Assembly: GCA_022578605.1 (NCBI GenBank) | Contig: MU394115.1 | Coordinates: 1 to 64,000, forward strand | Origin: Camillea tinctor | Taxonomy: Eukaryota; Ascomycota; Sordariomycetes; Xylariales; Xylariaceae | Reading direction: 5' to 3' | DNA: 64,000 nt | In this document: piece by piece, positions 12,912 through 25,500 of the stretch | Position numbering within the stretch: the stretch's first letter is position 1 | Layout of the letters: each line of letters opens with the position of its first letter | Program-made: the position numbers and the translations under genes | The notes under the pieces: generated by a model | The model's database searches: none | What the model saw: only the letters and a program-made list of their open reading frames with translations | Told to the model about the DNA's origin: nothing

Positions 12912-13320
12912 TATGGTATATCATGGATATGAAATATTTGGTTGTTGTAAAGATGGTGGCGAAGCCTGGGTTAGGTCATTGGTCCTATACATTGCTAACA
13001 TTTATAGCGCACCCCACCAGATTCACGGGGGGATAAAGGGGGGGGGATAAGGAAAGTAAAGAGAAGAAAAGAAAATGCATTTATCAGATAGCTTAGCTAG
13101 GCTCAGGGTATGCAATCTATTATATTTGCCTATAAGGCTTAGTCGGGTAGGGAGAAACCTGGGCTGCCTGGATAACCTAGCAGCTAGCAGCCTGGGTACT
13201 TACATAAGATACTACTACATACTCTGCTCACCCTGGTCCACAATAGTATTAACCTAAAATCCCCCGCCATCCCCTAAGTTAACTCTAGTAAAGTGACCTC
13301 CACTCCACCACACCTCCATC

Positions 13321-13368
13321 ACAACCTCCACCACAACCTCCACCACAACCTCCACCACAACCTCCACC
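13321..13368 (+). repeat. 12-nt tandem repeat, four exact copies
   Basis: acaacctccacc is repeated four times without mismatch. It lies about 45-90 nt upstream of the regulator start at 13412, in the presumed 5' UTR/promoter as a C-rich, G-free tract. Such pyrimidine/CA-rich tracts are common at fungal transcription starts. Copy number may vary between strains. Confidence 0.85.
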
Positions 13369-13411
13369 AAAAACCACCAAAAACCATCTTTACTAGTGCA
13401 CCCATCCCATC

Positions 13412-16168
13412 ATGACAACTACGAACGGCGGCGCCAAGTCAGATGTCATACCCCCCATCGAGATAGGCACTTTTGTGGCATCACGCCCGGATAAAAGCGA
13501 GTTCATCGGTAGTTCCAGTGGTGTCTTCTTCATAGACACCGTCCTAAGAGCCTTTGCGACCTCGGACCAAGTAGGCGATCGTGCCGGCGCTCCTGATCCT
13601 CGTTCCCTCTCAAGCTTCCTTGCTGCACCTGACTGCCAACGGGATGAACCACTACCGGACGTCAATCCTGCTTCTGAGCCTGATTTGTGTCCAGATCCGG
13701 GAAGCCTGACTTATGACGTTGATGTGTCTGGCCTAGGACGTCCGCCTTCTCCCGACTTGGCTAAAACCCTTCTTCTTAGTTACTTTCAGAATTTCCATTC
13801 CCTCTTTCCCTTTATTCACGGCCCAACCTTCTTTGATCAAGTGAACCAGTTCTACGACGATAATTCGGAACCCAGCAGCGCCGCACCGCGCCCGCGTCCT
13901 CTTTCCAATCCACGTGCTAAGATTTGTAGGGCAGTGATATTTCAGTGCATATTTAATATCGCAGCTTCGCTTCGTGGCCAGTCGGGGCTTGAGCCTGAGT
14001 CGCAAATCCGCTCACCATCTGCTCTGACCTCTCTGTTGGGAATCCTGTCGAGCGATGTCGATTCTTCCTCTCTCCAAGCTCTTGTAGCGGCTGAGCTGTA
14101 CCTGATGAGTGTAATGTCACTGCGAGCTGCATCCACCATCCACGGGACTCTGACTCGGCTCATCTACCATGCTGGTTATCATCGATGTCCTCTGCGCTAT
14201 GTTCAACTTCCTCACCATACCTGTGAAATCCGCAAACGGATTTTCTGGTGTGCGTATGTTTTGGACAGACATCGTACGTAGATTGATTGTTCCCTCTCCC
14301 ATCCTTACCCAGCCTCCCAGCCTCCCAGCCTCCTTGGCAATTATGCCCCTTACAAGGTTCTTGCAAGACCCGCACTCTTTAACATACCATTACGGGCTTT
14401 CTATCTGCGCTGTCTAGAATTACTTAATAACTTTAAACATTTGGCACCTCAGTGAGTCAGGCTCTGGGACTCCCTCTCGGAATCAGGTCAGTGGAATAGC
14501 CCCTTGGATGATATTCAAAAAAAAGTTTTGGGGCACTAATCGGTATTATAGTACGTGACATGGCTTTATCTATTCCCACCTCCAGCCCAGTTCAATACTC
14601 GAGCATGGAGTTCCCATACTTCGTGCAGATGGGTGATGATATTCGTTGCTAATACATGACGGCTAGGGGATTCGGACGTTGATGTTTGTATTCCCGCTAT
14701 GGTTGAGCTTCATAGACCTGGTGAGTAATTTTTGGTATTGTCCCCCCCCCCCTTTGACCTGTCTCGGTCCGACCTAGGGGTCAGAACTGCCTACCATAGC
14801 TCAGCGTATGAGTTCGTACGACTTTTGACTCTCGAGACAACGGTCTCAAGAGGGGAAAGGCTACCCAACATGGCAATTACTGACTCCCATTATTATAGTC
14901 CGAGATGATGATGACAAGCCTAACGCGCCCCGCGCGGCACCCGAAGAAGAAATTCGTGCTCATCTCCCCAACGGCGATAACTCACGAGGCAATCAAAAAC
15001 GACGAGATACGCTAGAACAGCCAAATACACCGCTGTCACGGAGTTCTGCAACTGTTGTGAGTAGAGCAGATGATAGCCCGGCTGAGCATCACGTTAGTTC
15101 CACAAGGAGAGCTAGTGAATATGTGTTGGGTTACTTGGCAACATATTCGAGGTTAGCAGGAGAAATTCTCGACTTGTTACACAAATCACTGCACAGTCGA
15201 AAGATCACGCGAGATAAGATCCTAGAAGTTACAACCAAGATCACTGCTTGGTGGAATAGCCTCCCTTCCGCGCTCCAGGAATGTCAAGATTTGGACATGG
15301 CCCCTACGGAGCAACGATACGATATTCTTTTCACCCTTCTTCACAGTAACCTGATCATATTAGTCAATCGGCCATTCCTCTCACTCCCGGTTGATCGAAT
15401 TGATTTTCGGTCTTGTCTTCAAACAACTTTGAGTGCGAGTCGTAATGTGATAATAAAAACCAAAAGCCATTCGAGTAACGCGTTGCTGGCAGCATGGCCC
15501 GGAACACTGTCGATCGTGTGGATGGCTGGCTTGGTTTCAGCTTTTGCAAGCCTCCTAGGGCTATACCCATTTGCGAAAGCCAACTCGTGCGTTTTTCCTT
15601 GTTGTCACTATACACAATTAGCCTCCTAACCCCCTTATATCTCAATTCTAACTCTCGAGATAGTGACATAGAACACTGCCTAAAGCTACTGGAATTATTT
15701 GGAACTAGCTGGGCCAGTGCGCGCCGTTGCCATGCGGCTTTGAAAACCCTTCAAGAGAAACTATCTTCGGAATCTTATCGAGTGAATCCAGTACAAGCCA
15801 TCTCGAAACAGGCGGAAGATGGTCAGGATCAGGCAATGGCCACAGAACTAAACATGGCTCAAAACTTGGATACAGTGGGGATACGCACGGCGAAAAGGCG
15901 TCGCCTATATAATGACACACAGGACATATTTCCTGTGGATGAGAATCCCGGCACAGCAGCCAGCATCAACCCGACGAGTTTCCCAATGTACATGCCTGTT
16001 CTGGAATACACCGGCCCCGATTTCGGGTTTGATGCCGCTCGAGCTTATGATCAAGCAACGGCACCACAAAACTTTAACGATTACCAACTAAATCCTGATA
16101 GCGGGCTGTTCAGCAATGCAGGTTGGGACTTGTATATTCATAATTTTGATAATATAATCGGGTTCTGA
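13412..16168 (+). CDS. Fungal_trans-domain regulator lacking a DNA-binding domain
   Basis: About 714-aa protein with the fungal-specific transcription factor middle homology region (LFPFIHGPTFFDQV near 140, then IFWCAYVLDRHLSQALGLPL). In this family that region normally follows an N-terminal Zn2Cys6 cluster. Here the protein starts MTTTNGGAKSDV and no Cys cluster exists upstream in any frame. Exons: 13412-14273, 14453-14486, 14667-14720, 14899-15586, 15664-16168. Every junction fits except exon 2 to 3, which is one nucleotide out. Dropping one G of the GGGG at 14666-14669, or a non-GT donor, restores R-DSDVDV. So it is either a sequencing homopolymer error, an odd splice site or an early pseudogene. 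Intron 14721-14898 is an introner-like element. The stop lies 45 nt from the stop of the convergent Zn2Cys6 gene. Probably nuclear; without its own DNA-binding domain it would need a partner. Confidence 0.75.
14721..14898 (+). mobile_element. Introner-like element, copy A (intron of the regulator)
   Basis: A 178-nt GT-AG intron starting gtgagtaattt and ending ttactgactcccattattatag. By eye it is well over two-thirds identical to the GNAT intron at 41591-41767, including the last about 27 nt with only one or two changes. It contains a hairpin: ggggtcagaa (14777-14786) pairs throughout with ttttgactct (14823-14832) using three G-U pairs, extended by gtctcg (14761-14766) with cgagac (14833-14838). 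Known biology: introner-like elements are near-identical spliceosomal introns that multiply in some fungi and often fold stably. Exon frame on both sides supports real splicing. Confidence 0.85.
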
Positions 16169-16213
16169 GTCGTAAATAGCCTGGACCTTAGTCCTTGGCC
16201 AGACCGGGGCCGT

Positions 16214-17294
16214 TTACCAAAGAAACTGCTGTCGGAAGCTCCACGATATGTCAATTTTCCGTTTACCCTGGTTGCATGTCACGTCTAACCCCCGTGTATT
16301 TGGTAAGTCTTGCCCGACAACTAAAGACTGATATTCAGGAAACGAAGTGGTGCCGTGGGCAGGCTCTAACATGGCCTCGACACTACCAATCATATGTGGC
16401 GATCCGTTTCCGTCCGGAACCGTCGGAGTATTGGAAGCCAAGATTCCCTCGTGCCCGGAATTGTCTGACGCAATGTTCCGGTCAAGCTCGCGATTTGTCC
16501 TCGCAGAGTGCAAAGATAATTGTTCTGTGTTTATGACTCGTTCGCTCGAGTCCAACGAGGCCAGGGCTTGTCCATTAGTAGCAGTATACTTCGTCATTGC
16601 TGCGTTAACATATTTCCCCACTTTCTTCTCTGCCCAACGGCGAATATTATGTGCTGTATCTAGAGGGAAGCCGTCCCAGTGAGCCATCAGACCAGCTTTG
16701 TTAGGTCCCGGAAGACTGCCCTCTGACGTTACTGATGGGGCCATTTCTATGTCATTGGACGTCCAAAGGGGTCTCGGTGGCAGCTGATCTGCATCAAGTG
16801 CCTGATCAATGATCTCATTATCCACTACGGATAAAAGCTGCAAAAGGACATTCTCGGTTTCCGCCAGCCGATGCTCGAGTGCTTCGGTGTAACCCTTAGC
16901 CGGACCACTTAGCGGAGTACCGGTTCAAATTTAGCTACTAGTACTGGCATCACCTTATCCGAGAGCGTAATTATCATTGTAAGAGGTTTCCAACTCACCG
17001 TTTATGGGTTGCAGGCCATACGCAGGGCTCATTTATTTTCCGGCACCGGGAGCAGGTGGGCCTTAGAAGTTGTTAGATAGTTAGAACTCGGACTGGTACA
17101 TAGCCGTGGAACCAAATAGGAATGATCTGGGGAAAAGCTTACTTCACTTCATCGCACTGAATAATGTTATGTCAAACACAGGTCACCTACAGGGTAGATA
17201 ACATAGAACACAATGGCGATATCTAGGAATAACCTACCTTCTGCTTCCGCGACCGGCACCGAGAGCAGGACGCGGCGGCGCGGGTTCTCGGCAT
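16214..17294 (-). CDS. Small Zn2Cys6 DNA-binding protein (275 aa) with a 14-nt exon
   Basis: Four exons join in frame: 17294-17238, 17156-17143 (14 nt), 17061-16999 and 16907-16214. The product begins MPRTRAAASCSRCRSRKQK and gives a perfect binuclear zinc cluster, C-x2-C-x6-C-x6-C-x2-C-x6-C (Cys 10, 13, 20, 27, 30, 37), assembled from three exons. A basic linker and a short coiled coil (KGYTEALEHRLAETE, then LLQLLS) follow, the usual dimerisation segment. The remaining about 190 residues include FPLDTAHNIRRW and a low-complexity tail, and no fungal_trans domain. Predicted nuclear transcription factor binding CGG-type sites. It converges tail-to-tail on a regulator that has the missing domain, and it is divergent from the dehalogenase-like gene at 17687 with under 400 nt between starts, so it may regulate that gene (inference). 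Confidence 0.85.
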
Positions 17295-17686
17295 CGGGGT
17301 TATTATTAACAATAGAACAGAATAGTAGCGGGTAATATTGCCGAGGCTGAAGAGGAGGATGGAAAATAAAACTTGTTATTGTAGGTTCTCGGTGGGGAAT
17401 CGAAGTAGTAATATGTGACAGCGCGTCGGATATTTCTTTAGACGATAGAAGAAAGAAGAAAAAATTGCCCGACAAGGATGATGCGCAAATATAATCTTCG
17501 AAGTTGATTGGTTCAATACTACACATTGTACTTCATGTGGTTGGCATAAAAGCTCTCTACGTTTTATCTACATAATACTATACCAATATTAATAGCAACT
17601 AACCTAACCTAACCTAACCTAGTCACATAGGCTGCACAACACTACATTGGAGCTGATCAAGAGACAGGACGCAAAGCATCTATAAC
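17295..17686. promoter_or_regulatory. Divergent promoter region, Zn2Cys6 gene / dehalogenase-like gene
   Basis: A 392-nt spacer shared by two divergent starts. It includes four taacc pentamers in a row at about 17602-17621. A TF gene head-to-head with an enzyme gene is a common arrangement for local regulators. No experimentally known site is recognised. Confidence 0.5.
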
Positions 17687-18586
17687 ATGTTTGACGGCTT
17701 TGAGGAATTCGCGGTCAAGGTTGAATCAGACCCTGAAGTTACTATACATGGACGTCGTAGCACCGGCTTATCATGTAATTTGCCCCCGCTACTTCTTCTT
17801 CATGGATTCCCACAGAGCCTTCATATCTGGCACCGCATAGCTCCACAGCTTATCCATAACTACGCTGTCGTGATGCTGGATCTTCGTGGGTATGGAGGCT
17901 CGTCAAAGCCCGCTCATATATCCGCCTACGCGAAGAGTGCGATGGCTCGCGATTGCGTCGCTGTTATGAATTTTTTGGGCTTCGAATCTTTCTTCGTCTG
18001 TGCGCACGACCGCGGTGCGAGGGTAGCCCACAAGCTATGTGCCGATCACCCTGAACGTGTCCGGAAGGCCATCTTTCTAGACATCTGCCCTACTCTGGCC
18101 ATGTATACCACGACCAACATAGAGTTTCCCAGGGCGTATTTCCACTGGTTCTTCCTAATCCAGAAAGAGCCGCTGCCCGAATCGATGATTTCGGCGAACC
18201 CGAGGAGATTTGTTGAGCTGTTCGTGGGTGGCCGGCAAGAGGGCGGGCTACAGATCTTTGACCAAGAATGCCTCGAGTACTACATCAAGATATTAGAGTG
18301 TCCCGAGGCTGTCCATGCTATGTGTCAAGATTATAGGGCAAGCGCAACATTGGACCTAGACGAGGCTCGCGATGATCTTAGCCAGGGGAAGCTAATCCGT
18401 TGTCCATTGATGATCCTTTGGGCGAAACGAGGCGTTATTGAGAAATGTTTTGATGCCGTTACCGAATGGCGAGAGGTCACCGACAAAAAAGTTCCCGTAA
18501 CAGGCAACAGCATTCAATCGGGTCATTATATACCAGAACATGCACCAGACGATGTTGTTTCTGCGGTGTTGGATTTTCTTATATAA
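17687..18586 (+). CDS. Alpha/beta hydrolase, fluoroacetate/haloacetate dehalogenase-like
   Basis: Single-exon 299-aa soluble alpha/beta hydrolase. It has the oxyanion motif LLLLHGFPQ (35-43), DLRGYGGSSKP (65-75), the nucleophile motif HDRGAR with Asp108, acid Asp132 (FLDICP) and His280 (SGHYIPE). In the characterised bacterial fluoroacetate dehalogenase the nucleophile Asp is followed by two Arg that hold the carboxylate (D-R-x-x-R), and His-Trp plus a Tyr hold the halide. Here the equivalents are all visible: Arg109, Arg112, His153-Trp154 and Tyr216. This predicts hydrolysis of a 2-haloacid to a 2-hydroxyacid, though some relatives with the same scaffold are epoxide hydrolases (which would have a Tyr pair in the cap). 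No signal peptide. It is adjacent to and divergent from the Zn2Cys6 gene. Confidence 0.85.
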   Translation: MFDGFEEFAVKVESDPEVTIHGRRSTGLSCNLPPLLLLHGFPQSLHIWHRIAPQLIHNYAVVMLDLRGYGGSSKPAHISAYAKSAMARDCVAVMNFLGFESFFVCAHDRGARVAHKLCADHPERVRKAIFLDICPTLAMYTTTNIEFPRAYFHWFFLIQKEPLPESMISANPRRFVELFVGGRQEGGLQIFDQECLEYYIKILECPEAVHAMCQDYRASATLDLDEARDDLSQGKLIRCPLMILWAKRGVIEKCFDAVTEWREVTDKKVPVTGNSIQSGHYIPEHAPDDVVSAVLDFLI

Positions 18587-19269
18587 GTGGTATAAGTTGC
18601 AATCCAATAAGGAGTTTTTTATATACCCGGAAATGAATGTGTAATTATATTTATACATATAACCTACCTTATATATATGCGTGTGAACATAACATTATTC
18701 CAATTACAGGATCAAACTTAATATCTTAAGCTTTAGACTTTGGGAATGATCATAACATGAAAAGGCAATATGACATGTGTGATACATTCATTCGCGACTT
18801 GATTCTCACATAAATTAGATTCTTATGTAGGTAATCGCCAATATATGTACGTCTTGTAATAAAGGCAACCGACGTGGGTTCTGTTCGAAATGGGATACGG
18901 CCCCCCTAGCTGCATAGAACCTTTGGTATACTCATCTCTACTTAGGTTAGAATATCGTCATGTTCGTATTTGACTTCCTAGAGATGGCTTAGAATATGGA
19001 ACTGGATCGAGGTAAGTGAAGTCATCATAGTGGGGTTCGGTTATTTCTTTTGCCGACTTGTTTCTTGCAGTCGATAGATGATCATCTTGGTATTGTCATT
19101 TATGTGAACCCATCTGATTATGGAGATTCTACAAACCAGCAGCCTGTTAGTTATCAAGAGTTCGGATCCCCCCTAATCGCCACATAGTTCCCCAGCCTAT
19201 GTCGTATTATTATATAGGCGCTACTTCTCCTAAGTAGATGATGACTCTAGTCAAATAATCTCGAAACAA
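18587..19269. other. Intergenic, no gene seen
   Basis: AT-leaning spacer between the dehalogenase-like gene and the dehydrogenase gene. It contains the promoter of the latter. No supported ORF or RNA gene. Confidence 0.5.
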
Positions 19270-20887
<1,618 letters not shown>

Positions 20888-21651
20888 CTCTTGGAAGTTC
20901 AGGCATGTTCACGGACTCACGAGTGCTCGCATCCATCCTAGAAAGAAAAACAAAAAGCGGTGTTGCACCCGACATCGCAATCTCCTTCTACGGAGGCACA
21001 CCCAAGCTAGGCGGGTGGTATAGTTGAACACATGCTTGTCATTGTGCTGCTCAATACTGAGGTAAAGAGCCAAGAAAGTGGAGGAGAAAACTATGTTCAA
21101 GATCATATCTAGTTATATCTAACTTGAGTGTAAAGCAACGTGTGTAACATACGTAGTAGCTCCGTCTCCATAGGCCCAGATTACCAGAATATATATTAGT
21201 ATAACCTATATCCACACGACTACGCGAGAGGTATGCGCTATTCAAGAGATCGCGATTGATAGTGACTAAGAGCCAACAGCACATTACAAAAGTCGCGTAT
21301 TTTTATTGGGAGAGCCGGTATATCCTAGGTTAGTGTCGTGCTATTGAGCACGTCATCCACCCCGGTATTCACATCAGTTGCATCGTGATAAGACAAACGG
21401 CAATGCTACCAACTAACGGAAACCTTACCGGGAAAAGTCTCTTAGTGTCGAAAACAAGGAATATGAATACCAAATAATAATAATAATACCAAAAAAAAAA
21501 TGTCAACGAAGAGGGAGAGGGGGCGGGGGAAGCCCAATGAAAAGGGGAAGGGAGATAAATAATTAGCAAACCTCTCCTCCCCAACCCCAATTCGTGTGTT
21601 TCCGATGTTTATATTACACACCTAAATGTGATCGTAGACTACGAGTTAGCC
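20888..21651. other. Intergenic, no gene seen
   Basis: No protein-like ORF. It holds a purine-rich tract near 21506-21550 and the sulfatase promoter. Confidence 0.5.
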
Positions 21652-24139
21652 ATGTTGTTTAGGCTTACTGACCTATTGGTTGCAACCTCTTGGTTTGCCC
21701 TCATTAACGCAGCCACGAAGAAACCCAATTTCATATTCATTATAACCGACGACCAAGATCTACGTAAGTGGTTATGCTGTCCCCAGCCCTCTCCCCATGG
21801 CACACGACAGCAGATATTTCCCAACAATATCTGCTCATCAAGATACGCTCGGCTATATGTATAAACTTAAAATCAGCACAAAAGTCCATTTTCCCGTAAA
21901 GAAAGACTGCTAACTGAACCTTGCTCTAGACTTGAATTCTTTGGATTATCAACCGGCTGTGCAAGTAAGTATTTAGTCCGTCCAGCCTCTATCCATACCG
22001 ACGGTCTATGTGCTATATAAGCGAAAGTTACAACCTGCTGGGTGCTTTTTTTTTCATTTTTTTTAAGAAAGAAAGAAACACTCCAGTTATTGAAAATGGC
22101 ATAGAATAGTTTCTGACCCAAGTTCTCTGGTTAGAAACACTTCATTGAACAAGGTACAAGCTTTAATAGGCATTTCTGTACTATCTCATTATGTTGCCCC
22201 TCCCGAGTCTCCTTGCTCACAGGGAGAGCTGCGCATAATACAAACGTGACCGACGTCAGCGCGCCATATGGTATGTGGAAAATGCTCCATCTATATTTAA
22301 CCTCTGAGATAGTCATTAACATTCTTTGTAAGGTGGTTATCCCAAATTCGTTTCCGAAGGATGGAACGACAAATATCTGCCGATAGTATGCAAAGCCCTT
22401 GAATTCTGTCGCATTTCCTTGGTCTAGTCTACCCTACTTCTAGCTATCTCGCTTGCGACTATTCGGGAAAAAAGCGTATGCGATATCTGTAACGCAAATC
22501 CAAATTTCCCAAGAAGGCTTCGCTAGGATTGTTACGAGTTAGACAGTCAGCTAACGTCATTGTAGTGGCTCCAAGAAGAAGGCTATAACACATATTACAC
22601 CGGTAAACTCATGAACGGGCATTCCATCACCACCTACAATAGCCCTTATGCTAAGGGCTGGACTCAAAATGATTGTATGTGGAATCGAGTAGGTATGATG
22701 ATGTCCTCATTAACGTAAACCAGTCTTTCTGGATCCGAATACGTATATTTACTATAACGTCACACTACAACATAATCAGGAGGTACCAAAGTATAACCCT
22801 GGTGAATACTCGACCGACCTTGCTGCTGAGCGGTCTGTCGCTCACTTGGACGACGCTATTTCCAAGGGAGACCCATTCTTTATCGGCGTTGCGCCTATCG
22901 GTCCCCACGCCGAGACGATTGGTGGCGTTTTCAACCCGGCAGTCCCCGCAGAGAGACATAAGAACCTCTTTCCGGGACTCAAGGTCCCAAGGACGGAGAA
23001 CTTCAACCCAGATGTCGTAAGTGACGGATAGTCACTCTGTAATGACTCTTCAGTATGAGCTAACACCGTCGTAGCCGAGTGGTGGGAGCTGGATTAGGAC
23101 ATTGGAGCAGCTGAACCAGACAGTTGTCGATTACAACGACGAATTCTATCGGCGGCGCATCCAGGCGCTCCAAGCCGTTGATGACCTCGTCGATTCTATT
23201 ATGGATCGTCTCGAGGACCATCCGGATGTTCTAAATAACACGTACCTGATATACACCGCCGACAACGGGTACCACATCGGTCAGCACCGACTGCCACCGG
23301 GGAAAACCTGTCCCATCGAGGAGGACTACAATGTACCTTTTATCATTAGAGGCCCAGGGATCGGGAAGGGCAAAGCTGTATATTTCCCCACGTCTCATAC
23401 TGATATTGTGCCCACGCTCTTCAATCTAGCCGGTATACCACTCCAGGACGGTTTTGATGGAGAGCCCATGCCCGTGACAGCAGAACAGCAGGTGGCCGTG
23501 GTCCGGAGAAGCGAGCATGTGAACCTGGAATTCTGGGGGAGCGCTATCCCCGAAGGTGCCTATGGGGACGGTACGTGATATCACCCATCGGAATGGGAAG
23601 ACATTTGAACTAATATGGGTTCCTAGATGCCGGAGGGAATAATACGTACAAATCAGTACGTGTCATAGGTGACAGATACAATATCGCATATACCGTGTGG
23701 TGTTCAAACGCCCATGAACTTTACGATATGGAGGTAAAATCATGCCATCCTCGAGCTGCACGATCTCTCAGTTCAATGATTGGCTAACTCGTCCTCACAG
23801 GCTGACCCCAGACAAATGAGTAATATTTATGGTACATCGGGTAGCATATATGGGTGGAGCATCGAGAAGCTCACTGCGCGTATAGACGGACTTCTCCTCA
23901 CTCTCAAGGCGTGTAAAGGAGTTGTGTGCACAAGGCCTTGGGAGACGTTGCATCCACAAGGCAACGTTGCGAGCTTAAGAGACGCCATGGCACCCGAGTT
24001 TGACAATTTCTACACGGAACAACAGAAGAAGGTCAGTTTCACAGCTTGCAAGGACGGGTACCTAACCGATTTTGAAGGCGCCCTCGAGCCTGTGATATAC
24101 ACCGCTAGCTCTGACATCTCTTTACGTTACCAAATGTGA
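21652..24139 (+). CDS. Secreted arylsulfatase-type sulfatase, nine exons
   Basis: Intact 559-aa sulfatase that hydrolyses sulfate esters after conversion of its active-site Cys to formylglycine. Nine exons join exactly: 21652-21763, 21930-21964, 22135-22270, 22333-22385, 22566-22674, 22724-23016, 23075-23570, 23627-23733, 23801-24139. A hydrophobic signal peptide covers about residues 1-24. The metal site TDDQDLH follows, and the maturation motif is C-C-P-S-R with Cys69. Later come GKLMNGH, a LDPNTY segment and the TADNGYHIGQH active-site region. The start at 21652 was chosen because it begins the signal peptide; an upstream in-frame ATG at 21628 adds eight polar residues. Introns 3 and 5 are short (62 and 49 nt). 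Likely extracellular or vacuolar; substrate unknown (arylsulfate or choline sulfate are possible). Confidence 0.88.
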
Positions 24140-24803
24140 TGTGCAGCTTGTCAAAGACGCTATCAATCTTGACGGTAAAGAAGATAGCATAGCGTAGATA
24201 TTATAATATATGTAGCTGTATGTTAATTCTTGATCTGAACTAATGCCTCAAGTTCCGCGTCGCGAGGTAGTTCATTGTCAAATAAGGGGTGTGCTTTTAT
24301 TAGCATTCCCCCTAAAAAATTCTGTATGCCTTGACATAGTTTATATGCTCTCCTTCTCTTGTGTGTGGATGGCAATTTTGGACAGTGAAGAAATGTATCT
24401 AGGTAGGTGAATAAATAGATCAACCCGGTATTATGGCAGACCTATCTATCTATGAATAGAACTTTAGGGGAAGGTTTATTGTATAGAATGGTTGACAATC
24501 TCAGTGTAAGTGGATTCTAATGGGGAAGGGGGGAAAGAGGGGGGGGAGGGCCAACGTGATATTTCCATCTTGTTAACGTGGACTACTTTTTAGTGGCTGC
24601 TATTGAGTTAAAAAAAAATGAAAGAATTATATGAAAAGGTTCTTATGGCTAATCGAGTGGCTAACTAAACTGCCTACCTACCTCTTACCAAAGACAGAAA
24701 CTTTATCACTTGTACTTTGCTAATCACCCCCCTCCCCTTTTTCTTTTTTCTTCGACCCATTATCAAATAACGACATCATTAGGGCCACCAAGACTCGCGG
24801 CAA
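24140..24803. other. Convergent 3' spacer, no gene seen
   Basis: Between the stops of the sulfatase and the CVNH gene. AT-rich with a G-rich tract near 24521-24550. No coding signal. Confidence 0.5.
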
Positions 24804-25500
24804 TTAAATTGGACCTTTGTCTGTCTTGTTTCCGATATGATTGAAGCAACCGAGGGTTCCATTGTGGTTGAATAGGACAAGGTCTATTATTAAAGCCCCG
24901 GGATGTCAGTTTTCTGTCAAACACGACTGTGGTAGGTAACGAGGCCAAGAATGCAAAACCAGGGGAAGCCTACTGAGATCATATACAGTTGAGGAGAATT
25001 GGCCGTCGGGTTGAGCACAGGTGCAGTTCAGTATGCAGTTGGCATAACTTCCGAGGATGGTGCAGTTGCGGCAGGTAAGCCAGTAATTCCCACTACTTTT
25101 GAGTAAGAATTTGAATTGAAGGACAACCTGTGCATGTTTCTGTATTATGAATAGAAAAAAAAATAAGAATAAAAAGGGTTTTGTAATACACACCTGTCAT
25201 ATGGAACGAGCTGACCCCCGTTGTTGACCAGGCAGAGATTCGTGTCTACCCTACGGAGTAATTAAACCAGTTCATTAGCTACCCGCATGGTCTGCATAGG
25301 AACCTAGAAACTTCTACTGAATCCTACCATGTCCAATCGTAGCCAAAGTCTCTCCAGTCGTTGTTATTGCAATACATGCCTAGCCAGCCGTCCTGAAAAA
25401 GACCTGTCTGCCAGGTGCAGTTGGTGACGAAGCCTTGGGAATTTACCTCCTGGAATAAGCCATGGAGACCGAGGAGGGATAGGAAAACATGAGAAAGCAT
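24804..25500 (-). CDS. Secreted cyanovirin-N homology (CVNH) lectin-like protein
   Basis: 143-aa secreted protein from four short exons, 25500-25328, 25250-25194, 25095-24974 and 24883-24804, which join in frame. The signal peptide is about residues 1-22 (MLSHVFLSLLGLHGLF...). The mature part shows the CVNH internal duplication: an NCTW...YCNNN strand pair ending in DTNLCLVNNGGQL, then TCRNCTILGS...NCTCAQPDG ending in YDLNLVLFNHNGTLGCF. The N-N-G-x-L hallmark closing each half and paired Cys are present, although it is Cys-richer than cyanovirin. Known family role: small mannose-binding or carbohydrate-binding lectins in ascomycetes and ferns. Cell-wall recognition or defence is plausible but not shown. 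An alternative ATG at 25542 adds 14 residues that spoil the signal peptide. Confidence 0.8.

Noticed and set aside
13321..13368. CRISPR-like direct repeats
   Set aside because: Copies are contiguous with no spacers, and the DNA is eukaryotic.
14487..14666. Second introner-like element in the regulator gene
   Set aside because: Apart from splice signals it shows none of the family blocks or the hairpin.
17602..17621. Telomere-like repeat (taacc)n
   Set aside because: Only four pentamers, not the TTAGGG hexamer, and inside a gene-dense region.
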